Shown here: piece by piece, positions 16,170-24,625 of the stretch
How positions within the stretch are numbered: the first letter of the stretch is position 1
Layout: every line of letters starts with the position of its first letter
NCBI RefSeq assembly: GCF_936925435.1
Contig: NZ_CAKZHQ010000005.1
Span: 62,001 to 126,000, forward strand
Length of the DNA stretch: 64,000 nt
Source of the DNA: an uncultured Ramlibacter sp.
GTDB taxonomy: Bacteria > Pseudomonadota > Gammaproteobacteria > Burkholderiales > Burkholderiaceae_C
Direction of reading: 5' to 3'
The notes under the pieces: generated by a model
Seen by the model: only the letters and a program-made list of their open reading frames with translations
Told to the model about the DNA's origin: nothing
Database searches by the model: none
Made by a program: the position numbers and the translations under genes

Positions 16170-19100
16170 ACTTCTCCAAGTTCTTCATCGACAGGCCGAT
16201 CTTTGCCGGCGTGCTGTCGGTGCTCATCTTCCTGGCCGGCCTGATCGCGCTCAAGGCCCTGCCGATCTCCGAATACCCGGACGTCGTGCCGCCCACGATC
16301 GTGGTGCGCGCCACCTACCCCGGCGCCAATCCCAAGGTGATCGCCGAGACGGTGGCCACGCCGCTGGAGGAAGCCATCAACGGCGTGGAAGGCATGCTCT
16401 ACATGAGCAGCCAGGCCACGACCGACGGCCTGATGACGCTCAACGTCACCTTCAGGCTGGGCACTGACCCCGACAAGGCCCAGCAGATGGTGCAAAACCG
16501 CGTGGCCCAGGCCGAGCCGCGCCTGCCGCAAGAGGTACGGCGCCTGGGCCTGGCCACTGTCAAGAGCGCGCCGGACATCACGATGGTGGTGCATCTGGTC
16601 TCGCCCAACGGCCGCTACGGCATGGACTACCTGCGCAACTACGGCGTGCTCAACGTCAAGGACCGGCTGGCCCGCATCCCGGGCGTGGGCCAGGTCGCCA
16701 TCTGGGGCGGTGGTGAATACGCCATGCGCATCTGGTTGGACCCGCAGAAGGTGGCGCAGCGCGGTCTTGCGGCCGGTGACGTGGTGCGTTCCATCCGTGA
16801 GCAGAACGTGCAGGCCGCCGCTGGCGTGGTGGGCGCCTCGCCCGGCCTGCCCGGCGTCGATCTGCAACTGTCGATCAATGCGCAAGGCCGGCTGCAGAAC
16901 GAAGAGGAATTCGGCGACATCATCATCAAGGCCGGCGCGGACGGCGCGGTGACGCGATTGCGCGACGTGGCCCGGCTGGAGCTGGGCGCGGCCGACTATT
17001 CGCTGCGTTCCCTGCTGAACAACGACGCGGCCGTGGGCATCGGCGTGTTCCAGGCGCCGGGCTCCAATGCACTGGAGATCTCGGCCCAGGTGCGTGCCAC
17101 CATGGACGAGATTGCCAAGACCATGCCCGAGGGCGTGGAGTACCGCATCGCCTACGACCCCACGCAGTTCGTGCGCGCCTCCATCCAGTCGGTGGTTCAC
17201 ACCCTGCTCGAAGCCATTGCCCTGGTGGTGCTGGTGGTGATCCTGTTCCTGCAGACCTGGCGCGCCTCCATCATCCCGCTGCTGGCTGTGCCGGTATCGG
17301 TGATCGGCACCTTTGCGGTGTTGCACCTGCTGGGCTTTTCCATCAACGCGCTCAGCCTGTTCGGCCTGGTGCTGGCCATCGGCATCGTGGTCGATGACGC
17401 CATCGTGGTGGTGGAGAACGTGGAGCGCAACATTGAAGCGGGACTCTCGCCGCGCGATGCGACCTACCGCGCCATGAAGGAGGTCTCGGGGCCCATCATC
17501 GCCATCGCCCTGGTGCTGGTGGCCGTGTTCGTGCCACTGGCCTTCATCAGCGGCCTGACAGGCCAGTTCTACCGCCAGTTCGCCGTGACCATCGCGATTT
17601 CCACCGTGATCTCGGCCGTCAACTCGCTGACCCTGTCGCCCGCGCTCGCCGCCTTGCTGCTGCGCAGCCACGACGCACCCAAGGACGCGCTCACCCGCTT
17701 CATGGACCGCTGGTTCGGCTGGCTGTTCCGCGGCTTCAACCGGGTCTTCCAGCGCGGCGCCGAGAACTACAGCAGCGGCGTGCGCGGCGCCCTGGGCCGC
17801 AAGGCCGTGATGCTGGGCGTCTATGCTGTGCTGGCGGTGGCGACGGTCGGCCTGTTCAAGGCCGTGCCCGCCGGCTTCGTGCCGGCCCAGGACAAGCAGT
17901 ATCTGATCGGCTTCGCCCAATTGCCCGATGGCGCCACCCTGGACCGCACCGAGGCGGTGATCCGCAAGATGGGCGAGATCGCCGAGAAAAATCCCAACGT
18001 CGAGAGCACGCTGGCCTTCCCCGGCCTGTCGATCAACGGCTTCACCAACAGCTCCAACTCGGGCATCGTGTTCGCCATGCTCAAGCCCTTCGAGCAACGC
18101 AAGAACGCCGACCAGAGCGGTGGCGCGGTGGCGGGGCAACTCAATCAGGCCTATGCCGGCATCCAGGACGCCTTCATCGTGATGTTCCCGCCGCCGCCGG
18201 TGCAGGGCATAGGCACGACCGGCGGCTTCAAGCTGCAGTTGGAAGACCGGGCCTCGCTGGGCTACGGCGCGATGGACAAGGCCGTGCAGGCCTTCATGGC
18301 CAAGGCGTACCAGACGCCTGAGCTGGCCGGCATGTTCACCAGCTGGCAGGTCAACGTGCCGCAGCTGTACGCCGACATCGACCGCACCAAGGCGCGCCAG
18401 CTGGGCGTGGCCGTGACCGACGTCTTCGACACCATGTCGACCTACCTGGGCAGCGTGTATGTGAACGACTTCAACAAGTTCGGCCGCACCTACAGCGTGC
18501 GCGTGCAGGCCGATGCGCCTTACCGTGCGCGGGCCGAGGACATCGGCGCGCTCAAGGTGCGTTCGGCGACCGGCGAGATGGTGCCGCTGTCGGCCCTGAT
18601 GAAGGTCAACGCCAGCTTCGGCCCGGAGCGCGCCATGCGCTACAACGGCTTTCTCACCGCCGACATCAATGGCGGCGCCGCGCCCGGCTTCTCCTCGGGC
18701 CAGGCGCAGGACGCCGTCCAGCGCATCGCCGCCGAAACCCTGCCTCCTGGCATCGGTTACGAGTGGACCGACCTGACCTACCAGGAGATCCTGGCCGGTA
18801 ACTCCGCCGTCTGGGTCTTCCCGCTGGCCATCCTGCTGGTCTTCCTGGTGCTGGCCGCGCAGTACGAGAGCCTGACGCTGCCGCTGTCCATCATCCTGAT
18901 CGTGCCCATGGGCCTGCTGGCGGCGATGACCGGCGTGTGGCTGTCAGGCGGCGAGAACAATGTGTTCACGCAGATCGGGCTGATGGTGCTGGTCGGGCTG
19001 TCGGCCAAGAACGCCATCCTGATCGTGGAGTTCGCGCGCGAGCTTGAGTTCGCTGGCCGCACACCGGTGCAGGCCGCCGTCGAGGCCAGCCGGCTGCGCC

Positions 19101-19399
19101 TGCGCCCCATTCTGATGACCTCGCTGGCCTTCGTCATGGGCGTGCTGCCCCTGGTGCTGTCCAGCGGCGCCGGCTCGGAGATGCGCCAGGCCATGGGCGT
19201 GGCGGTGTTCGCCGGGATGATAGGCGTCACTGCCTTCGGCCTGTTCCTGACGCCGGTGTTCTACGTGGTGCTGCGCCGCCTGGCCGGCAACCGCCCCCTC
19301 AAGCAGCATGGCCAGGTGCCGCACTTCGAGGGCTTCGCAGGTGGGGGAGCCTCGGTGCAAGCAGTGCTCGCCGCACCTGTGAACGACAAGGAAGCCTGA
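16166..19399 (+). CDS. RND efflux pump permease (HAE1 family, CeoB/BpeF/MexF type)
   Basis: 1077 residues, normal for the HAE1 family. Twelve membrane segments are arranged as one N-terminal helix, two large periplasmic loops and two blocks of helices. The proton-relay region GIVVDDAIVVVENVERN in TM4 is intact, and the second block has GLSAKNAILIVEFARE. It exports drugs by proton antiport. In Burkholderia the homologous pump handles chloramphenicol, trimethoprim and fluoroquinolones; the substrates here are unknown. It is translationally coupled to the adaptor, with the channel gene 1 nt downstream. Confidence 0.97.
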   Translation: MNFSKFFIDRPIFAGVLSVLIFLAGLIALKALPISEYPDVVPPTIVVRATYPGANPKVIAETVATPLEEAINGVEGMLYMSSQATTDGLMTLNVTFRLGTDPDKAQQMVQNRVAQAEPRLPQEVRRLGLATVKSAPDITMVVHLVSPNGRYGMDYLRNYGVLNVKDRLARIPGVGQVAIWGGGEYAMRIWLDPQKVAQRGLAAGDVVRSIREQNVQAAAGVVGASPGLPGVDLQLSINAQGRLQNEEEFGDIIIKAGADGAVTRLRDVARLELGAADYSLRSLLNNDAAVGIGVFQAPGSNALEISAQVRATMDEIAKTMPEGVEYRIAYDPTQFVRASIQSVVHTLLEAIALVVLVVILFLQTWRASIIPLLAVPVSVIGTFAVLHLLGFSINALSLFGLVLAIGIVVDDAIVVVENVERNIEAGLSPRDATYRAMKEVSGPIIAIALVLVAVFVPLAFISGLTGQFYRQFAVTIAISTVISAVNSLTLSPALAALLLRSHDAPKDALTRFMDRWFGWLFRGFNRVFQRGAENYSSGVRGALGRKAVMLGVYAVLAVATVGLFKAVPAGFVPAQDKQYLIGFAQLPDGATLDRTEAVIRKMGEIAEKNPNVESTLAFPGLSINGFTNSSNSGIVFAMLKPFEQRKNADQSGGAVAGQLNQAYAGIQDAFIVMFPPPPVQGIGTTGGFKLQLEDRASLGYGAMDKAVQAFMAKAYQTPELAGMFTSWQVNVPQLYADIDRTKARQLGVAVTDVFDTMSTYLGSVYVNDFNKFGRTYSVRVQADAPYRARAEDIGALKVRSATGEMVPLSALMKVNASFGPERAMRYNGFLTADINGGAAPGFSSGQAQDAVQRIAAETLPPGIGYEWTDLTYQEILAGNSAVWVFPLAILLVFLVLAAQYESLTLPLSIILIVPMGLLAAMTGVWLSGGENNVFTQIGLMVLVGLSAKNAILIVEFARELEFAGRTPVQAAVEASRLRLRPILMTSLAFVMGVLPLVLSSGAGSEMRQAMGVAVFAGMIGVTAFGLFLTPVFYVVLRRLAGNRPLKQHGQVPHFEGFAGGGASVQAVLAAPVNDKEA

Positions 19400-19400
19400 C

Positions 19401-20846
19401 ATGAAACACTTTCTACTTGCGCCGCTGGCCGCCGCCCTCGTGCTCGCGGGCTGCGCCACCGCCCTGCCCGAACTGCCGGCCCAGCCCCAGTCGCCGCTGC
19501 AGTTCAAATCCAGCAACGAGCGCTGGACCATTGCCACGCCGGCAGCCGCGCAGGCCGACGGCGCCTGGTGGAAGTCCTTTGCCGACCCAGTGCTGGATGG
19601 CCTGGTCGATCGCGCAGCCACCGGCAACACCGACATCCAGCAGGCGGTGGCGCGGCTGGCCCAGGCCCGCGCCCTGGTCCGCAATGCCCATGCCGACCGC
19701 CTGCCGCAGGTCGGCCTGGGCGCCACCGCCCTGCGCCAGGCCGGCGCGGACACCCCCGGCGGCATCGTGCCCGAGACGCTTGGGTGGGGCGGCGTCAGGC
19801 TGTCCTGGGAAGCCGACCTGTTCGGCCGTCTGGCGCGCGCGCACGATGCCGCCACGCTCGACGCGCAGGCCCGCGAGGCCTTGTTGCGCAGCACGCGTTT
19901 GCTGGTGCAGGCCGAGACAGCCCAGGTCTACCTCGGCGTGCGCGCCCTGGATGCGGAACGCGCCCTGGTGCGCGAAACGGTGGCGGCCTATGCCGGCACG
20001 CTGCGCCTGATCCAGCGTCGCCACCAGGCCGGCGATGTCGCCGAGCTGGATGTGGTGCGCGTGCAAGCCGAACTCGCCGCGACCGAATCAGAGGCGCTGG
20101 CGCTGGACCGGCAGCGCGCCGCGATGGAAAACGCGCTGGCCACGCTGGTGGGAGAACCGGCGTCGCAGTTCTCGCTCGCGCCGGGCGGCTGGGAGACGGC
20201 CCTGCCGGCCATCCCGGCAGGCATTCCCGCCACGGTGCTGGCGCGGCGCCCGGATGTGGCGGCGGCGCAGGCCTCCCTGCTGGCCGCGCAGGCCCGGGTC
20301 GGCGTGGCGCAGGCAGCGTGGTTCCCGGACGTGTCGCTGACGGCCGCCGGTGGCTACGCGTCGTCCGAGTTCAGCGACATCTTCAAATGGTCGGCCCGGG
20401 CCTGGGGCGTCGGCGCCCTGCTCTCGCTGCCGCTGTTCGACGGCGGGCGGCGCGAAGCCGGCGTCCAGGGCGCGCAAGCGCAGCTGGATGCGGCGGCGGC
20501 AAGCTACCGGGGACAGGTGCTGCAAGCCTTGCGTGAGGTCGAAGACCAGCTGTCGGCGCTGGGCTTGCTGCAGCAGCAGGCCCAGGCCCAGGGCCGTGCC
20601 GTCGATGCGGCGAGCCGGGCCACCACCTTGTCCGACACACGCTACCGCAACGGCCTGGTCAGCCAGCTGGAACTGCTGGACGCGCGCCGCAGCGAGCTGC
20701 GCAACCGGCGCCAGGCCTTGCAGGTGCGCTCCGCGCAGTTCCAGGCCACGGCCAGCCTGGTCCGCGCCCTGGGCGGCGGCTGGGATGGGCCGGCTGCGGT
20801 GGGCGACCAGCCGCCGCCCGCCACCCGGCTGGCGGCCACGCGCTGA
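19401..20846 (+). CDS. Outer-membrane efflux lipoprotein (OpcM/OprM family)
   Basis: 481 residues. The signal peptide ends in a lipobox (LVLAGC), so the mature protein is lipidated. Two repeated OEP domains follow, with long Ala/Gln/Arg-rich helices that build the TolC-like tunnel, and the family motif ARRPDVAAAQASLLAAQARVG. It starts 1 nt after the pump stop behind AAGGAAG and completes the tripartite pump. The C-terminal tail is Pro/Ala-rich. Confidence 0.95.
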   Translation: MKHFLLAPLAAALVLAGCATALPELPAQPQSPLQFKSSNERWTIATPAAAQADGAWWKSFADPVLDGLVDRAATGNTDIQQAVARLAQARALVRNAHADRLPQVGLGATALRQAGADTPGGIVPETLGWGGVRLSWEADLFGRLARAHDAATLDAQAREALLRSTRLLVQAETAQVYLGVRALDAERALVRETVAAYAGTLRLIQRRHQAGDVAELDVVRVQAELAATESEALALDRQRAAMENALATLVGEPASQFSLAPGGWETALPAIPAGIPATVLARRPDVAAAQASLLAAQARVGVAQAAWFPDVSLTAAGGYASSEFSDIFKWSARAWGVGALLSLPLFDGGRREAGVQGAQAQLDAAAASYRGQVLQALREVEDQLSALGLLQQQAQAQGRAVDAASRATTLSDTRYRNGLVSQLELLDARRSELRNRRQALQVRSAQFQATASLVRALGGGWDGPAAVGDQPPPATRLAATR

Positions 20847-20869
20847 CGCAAGACTGCAAGACCGTGCTC

Positions 20870-20888
20870 GCCTGAGCCCGTCTCAGGC
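20870..20888. other. Hairpin at convergent gene ends
   Basis: GCCTGAG (20870-20876) pairs with CTCAGGC (20882-20888) around a 5-nt loop between the efflux channel gene and the ABC ATPase gene; the ATPase stop codon lies within it. There is no T tract, so terminator activity is uncertain. Confidence 0.35.
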
Positions 20889-21560
20889 GCCGTCCCAGCC
20901 CTGAAGCGTCCCTTCGCGCATGGTGCCGATGCAGTCGGCCATGCTGCGCGCCTCGCCTTCGTGGTGGGTCACCAGGATGGCGGTCTGGCCGGCCGCCTTC
21001 AGGATGGAGCGCACATCGCCGCGCAGGCGGCGGCGGGTGGCGGCATCGAGGTTGGAGAACGGCTCGTCCAGCAGCAGCAGAGCCGGCGCCGGTGCCAGGG
21101 CGCGCGCCAGCGCGATGCGCTGCTGCTGGCCGCCCGACAGCTCATGCGGGTAGCGCTGGGCGACCCCCTCCAGCCCCACGACCTCCAGCATGTGCGCCAC
21201 GCGTGCGCGGCGCACGTCCGGCGGACTGCGGCGCAGCCCGAACGCCACGTTCTGCCCGGCACTGAGATGGGGAAAGAGCGCGTACTCCTGGAACATCATG
21301 CCGACACGGCGGCTTTCCGGCGGCAGATGCACCTGCGGCGAGGACAGCAGCACGTGGGCCAGCGTGATCGAGCCGGAACGCACCGGCTCGAAACCGGCGA
21401 TGGCGCGCAGGACCGTGGTCTTGCCGCAGCCCGACGGCCCCAGCAGGCAACCGATCTGGCCGGTCTCGAGCATGAGAGACAGGCCGTCGACCACGGTGTG
21501 AAAGCCCTGCGGGCTCTCGTAGCCCAGGCGCAATTGGTCAATGCGAAGTGTCTTGTCCAT
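20883..21560 (-). CDS. fbpC: Ferric-iron ABC transporter ATPase, short form
   Basis: 225 residues from the ATG at 21560, one base after the permease stop. Walker A GPSGCGKTT, Q-loop MMFQEYALFPHL, signature LSGGQQQRIALARAL, Walker B ALLLLDEPFSNLD and the switch His in VTHHEGEA are all present. Typical FbpC proteins run to about 350 residues with a C-terminal TOBE regulatory domain. Here the protein ends soon after the switch His, so the regulatory domain is missing. The end is a normal stop and not a frameshift scar as far as can be seen. Confidence 0.92.
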   Translation of the reverse strand: MDKTLRIDQLRLGYESPQGFHTVVDGLSLMLETGQIGCLLGPSGCGKTTVLRAIAGFEPVRSGSITLAHVLLSSPQVHLPPESRRVGMMFQEYALFPHLSAGQNVAFGLRRSPPDVRRARVAHMLEVVGLEGVAQRYPHELSGGQQQRIALARALAPAPALLLLDEPFSNLDAATRRRLRGDVRSILKAAGQTAILVTHHEGEARSMADCIGTMREGTLQGWDGA

Positions 21561-21561
21561 G

Positions 21562-23211
21562 TCAGTGTCCGGGCCGCAGTTGGGCGCGTGCCAGCAGGGC
21601 CACAGGCACCAGGCCGGTCGCGACGATGGCCAGGGCAGCCACAGCACCTTCCTCGTAGGTACCACGGGCCGCTTCGGCGTACAGCAAGGTGGCCAGGGTC
21701 TCGAAGTTGACCGGCCGCAGCAGCAAGGTGGCCGGCAACTCCTTCATTGCATCGGCAAACACCAGCATCGCGCCGGCTCCCAGCGCCGGCCGCAGCAAGG
21801 GCAGGTGGACCCGGACCAGCGTCCGGTTGGCGCTTTCCCCCAGCAGCCGGGCGGCCTGCTCCAGAGCGGGCGGCAGCCGCAGCAACGCGCCTTCGACGGC
21901 GCCCAGCGGGATGGCAACAAAGCGGATGGTGCAGGCGGCGACCAGCACTGCGCCGCTGCCCAGCAGCAGCAGCTTCTTGTGTCCCAGCAGGTCACCCAGC
22001 GCGTAGTCCAGTGCCAACGCCGGCGCCAGCAAGCCGACGGCCAGCACCGTGCCCGGCACGGCGTAACCGACCGAAGCGCTGCGCGCCAACGCCGTGCGCC
22101 AGAGCCGCCGCACGGACGGCGCAGTGACGCTGGGGCGCGTGGTCCAGGCCATCACCAGGCCCGCTGCCACCGCGGCCAGTGTGACCAGCGCCGCCACCAG
22201 CAAGGTGTTGAGGGCGGCGCCGGCCAGCGCCGGCGAAATGCCGGTGCGTGCCACCCGTTTGACCGCCTCGGTGGCCAGGTAGAGGGCTGGAATGGCAAAG
22301 CCTACAGCCACCGGCGCCGCCACGGCCAGTGTGGCGGTCAGGGCAGCCCAACCAGCCAAGCGGCGCGGCTGGATCGGCCGCATGCGCTGCATGCTTGCAA
22401 AGCGCTGCCGGGCGCGGCCGCGCCGCTCCAGCAGCAGCAAGCCCAGCACCGACAGCAGCATCAACATGGCCAGCTGGGCCGCGCCGGCCAGGTCCGAGCG
22501 CGTGACCCAGGTCGTGTAGATCGCCACCGTGAGCGTGTTGACGCCCAGGAATTCGGAAGCGCCGATGTCATTGAGCGTCTCCAGCAGGGCCAGGCTCAGG
22601 CCCACCGCCAGAGCCGGCCGGGCCAGCGGGACGACCACCCGCAGAAAGGCGCCCATCGGGCCAGCACCCAGCGTGCGCGCCGCCTCCAGCAAATGGGCCG
22701 GCTGCGTCATGAACATGACCCGTGCGGTCAGGTAGACATAGGGATAGAGCACGCTGCCCAGCAGGAAGATGGCGCCCCCCATGGAACGCAGATCGCCCAG
22801 GCGCAGCTGGCGCGGGCTGTCCAGGCCCAGCATCCAGCGCAGGGCCGACTGCACCGGCCCCAGCGGATGCAGCAGATCCAGGTAGGCGAAGGCGACGATG
22901 TAGGTGGGCATGGCCAGGGGCAGCAGCAAAGCCCAGTCGAAGACACGCCGGCCGGGAAAGTCGTAGGCCGTCACCAGCCAGGCGCAGCCGGCGCCGATCA
23001 GCGTCACCAGCACGCCCACACCGGCCAGCAGCACCGCCGTGTTCAATGCCGCGCGCGGCAACACGTGGCTGGCCAGCTCGGACCAGTGGGCCAGGCTGCT
23101 GCCGCTGGCCAGCCAGGCCAGGCTGGCCACGGGCGCGAGCACCACCAGCGCCAGCGCCGCCGATGCCAGCAGCCAGAACGGGTTGGCGACGCGCAGGCGC
23201 AGGCCGCTCAC
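21562..23211 (-). CDS. fbpB: Ferric-iron ABC transporter permease (fused, two-domain)
   Basis: About 549 residues. No in-frame ATG fits; the GTG at 23211 (or TTG at 23217) lies just inside the end of the region following fbpA and is the best start, putting the first membrane helix (PFWLLASAALALVVLAPVA) right after it. There are about 12 membrane helices and two permease modules with EAA-type loops (EAARTLGAGPMGAFLRVVVP and EQAARLLGESANRTLVRVHLP), the usual FbpB layout. fbpA ends 16 nt upstream and fbpC starts 1 nt downstream. Confidence 0.92.
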   Translation of the reverse strand: MSGLRLRVANPFWLLASAALALVVLAPVASLAWLASGSSLAHWSELASHVLPRAALNTAVLLAGVGVLVTLIGAGCAWLVTAYDFPGRRVFDWALLLPLAMPTYIVAFAYLDLLHPLGPVQSALRWMLGLDSPRQLRLGDLRSMGGAIFLLGSVLYPYVYLTARVMFMTQPAHLLEAARTLGAGPMGAFLRVVVPLARPALAVGLSLALLETLNDIGASEFLGVNTLTVAIYTTWVTRSDLAGAAQLAMLMLLSVLGLLLLERRGRARQRFASMQRMRPIQPRRLAGWAALTATLAVAAPVAVGFAIPALYLATEAVKRVARTGISPALAGAALNTLLVAALVTLAAVAAGLVMAWTTRPSVTAPSVRRLWRTALARSASVGYAVPGTVLAVGLLAPALALDYALGDLLGHKKLLLLGSGAVLVAACTIRFVAIPLGAVEGALLRLPPALEQAARLLGESANRTLVRVHLPLLRPALGAGAMLVFADAMKELPATLLLRPVNFETLATLLYAEAARGTYEEGAVAALAIVATGLVPVALLARAQLRPGH

Positions 23212-23227
23212 GCGCAAGGGCCGCAGC

Positions 23228-24259
23228 TCATTGGTCGAAGCCGACCTTGTCCACCAGGGCGCTGGCCTGCTTGCGGTTCTTCGCGATCTCGCCCAGCGGC
23301 AACGGGTCGACCTTGAGCGGGCCAAAGCCCGCCACAGTGTCATCGGCCTTCACGCCGGCGCGCACCGGCTGCTCGAAGTTGCCCCTGGCGTACTGGGCCT
23401 GGGCGCTCTCGGACACCAGGTACTCCAGGAGCTTGACCGCGTTGGCCCGGTTGGGCGCGTTCTTGGCCACCGCCGCGCCGCTGACATTGACGTGGGTGCC
23501 GCCGCTCCTGGCGAAGGTGGGCCGGATGGCCTTGATGCCATCGCCCCACTTGCGCGCATCAGTGCCAGCGGCGGAAGTCTTCATCTGGCCGACGTAGTAG
23601 GAATTGGCAATGCCGATGTCGCAGATGCCGCCCACGATATCGCGTGCGACGTCGCGGTCGCCGCCAGCAGCCTTGCGCGCCAGGTTGGCCTTGACGCCGC
23701 GCAGCCACTTCTCGGTGGCCTCCGCGCCGTCATGGGCGATCATGGCTGCCACCAGGGCGGTGTTGTAAGGGTGCTGGCCGGCGCGAATGCAGACCTTGCC
23801 CTTGTATTTGGGATCGGCCAGGTCCTCGTAGCGGAACGCCGTCAGGGGTGAGGCCTTGTCCAGGTACAGGACGCGCTCACGCATCGACAGCGAGAACCAC
23901 TGGCCATCGGGCGCGCGCAGGTTGGCCGGAATCGCCGACTCCAGGGCCGGCGAGCGCACCGGCTGCGTCACCCCGCCATCGACCAGGTCGACCAGGTTGC
24001 CGATGTCCACCGCCATCAGCACGTCGGCGGGCGAGCGCTCGCCCTCGGCCTTGACGCGCTCGAGCAGGCCGTCTTTCAGGTAGACGGTGTTGACCTTCAC
24101 GCCGCTCTCGGCAGAGAAGCTGGCCAGCAGGGGCTGGATCAGGCCCTGCTCCCGGGTCGTGTAAAGGGTCACTTCCTGCTGGGCCAGGGCGGCGAAAGGG
24201 GCGAGCCACAAAGTGGCGGCCAGGCCGGCCGCCAGGGGATTGCAAAAACGTAGTGTCAT
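23228..24259 (-). CDS. fbpA: Ferric-iron ABC transporter substrate-binding protein
   Basis: 343 residues from the ATG at 24259; an ATG three codons upstream at 24268 is equally possible. A Sec signal peptide ends at PFAALA-QQ. The mature protein begins EVTLYTTREQGLIQPLL and is a bilobal periplasmic binder. The adjacent tyrosines in ANSYYVGQM match the iron-ligand Tyr pair of FbpA proteins, which supports Fe(III) as substrate. It is the first gene of fbpABC. No Fur-like box was seen upstream, so its regulation is unclear. Confidence 0.92.
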   Translation of the reverse strand: MTLRFCNPLAAGLAATLWLAPFAALAQQEVTLYTTREQGLIQPLLASFSAESGVKVNTVYLKDGLLERVKAEGERSPADVLMAVDIGNLVDLVDGGVTQPVRSPALESAIPANLRAPDGQWFSLSMRERVLYLDKASPLTAFRYEDLADPKYKGKVCIRAGQHPYNTALVAAMIAHDGAEATEKWLRGVKANLARKAAGGDRDVARDIVGGICDIGIANSYYVGQMKTSAAGTDARKWGDGIKAIRPTFARSGGTHVNVSGAAVAKNAPNRANAVKLLEYLVSESAQAQYARGNFEQPVRAGVKADDTVAGFGPLKVDPLPLGEIAKNRKQASALVDKVGFDQ

Positions 24260-24625
24260 GGGATGCATCCGTGAAAAGGTCTGCGGCAACAACGACCGCA
24301 CGCCACCTGGCTCGCCCATCTGCATGTTTTTGTGGCTTCCGGCACGGACTGGCGGAAGCGGGTTGGCTTGGTGAGGAGGCGAGTGTAGTTGGCACTGCAG
24401 GGGGGCGGCAAGCCAAGCACCCATCCCCAAAGTCCCATTTCGGGAAAGCGCCAGTAAGGCCAACATCCGCTCGCGCATGGCGCTCGGCAGGCCGTCGGCC
24501 TGCCCTGTTGCGGCGCAACATTTCAAGCTCTGCCCATGGGGTAAGGGGCGAACCAGGCTTCCCCAGTCCTGTGGTCGCTTCCCTGAGGCGGTGCTTATTC
24601 TGTTTCCCTGCAAACAAGGAAGTAC
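24260..24625. other. 366-bp divergent non-coding region
   Basis: It separates fbpA from the decarboxylase gene. On the minus strand a candidate fbpA promoter is TTGCCG (24411-24406), 18 nt, TACACT (24387-24382). On the plus strand a TTATTC/TATTCT-like -10 lies about 30 nt before the decarboxylase start, followed by an AAGGAA ribosome site. I see no Fur-like box, no conserved RNA motif and no clear terminator. Confidence 0.5.
24382..24411 (-). promoter_or_regulatory. Candidate fbpABC promoter
   Basis: TTGCCG and TACACT hexamers are separated by 18 nt on the minus strand, about 125 nt upstream of the fbpA start. Confidence 0.4.

Noticed and set aside
15773..18139. 788-codon minus-strand frame opposite the RND pump
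   Set aside because: His/Gly/Arg-rich shadow of the pump gene with no domain signal.
24260..24625. Fur box before fbpA
   Set aside because: No stretch resembling the AT-rich GATAATGATAATCATTATC-type site is visible in the gap.
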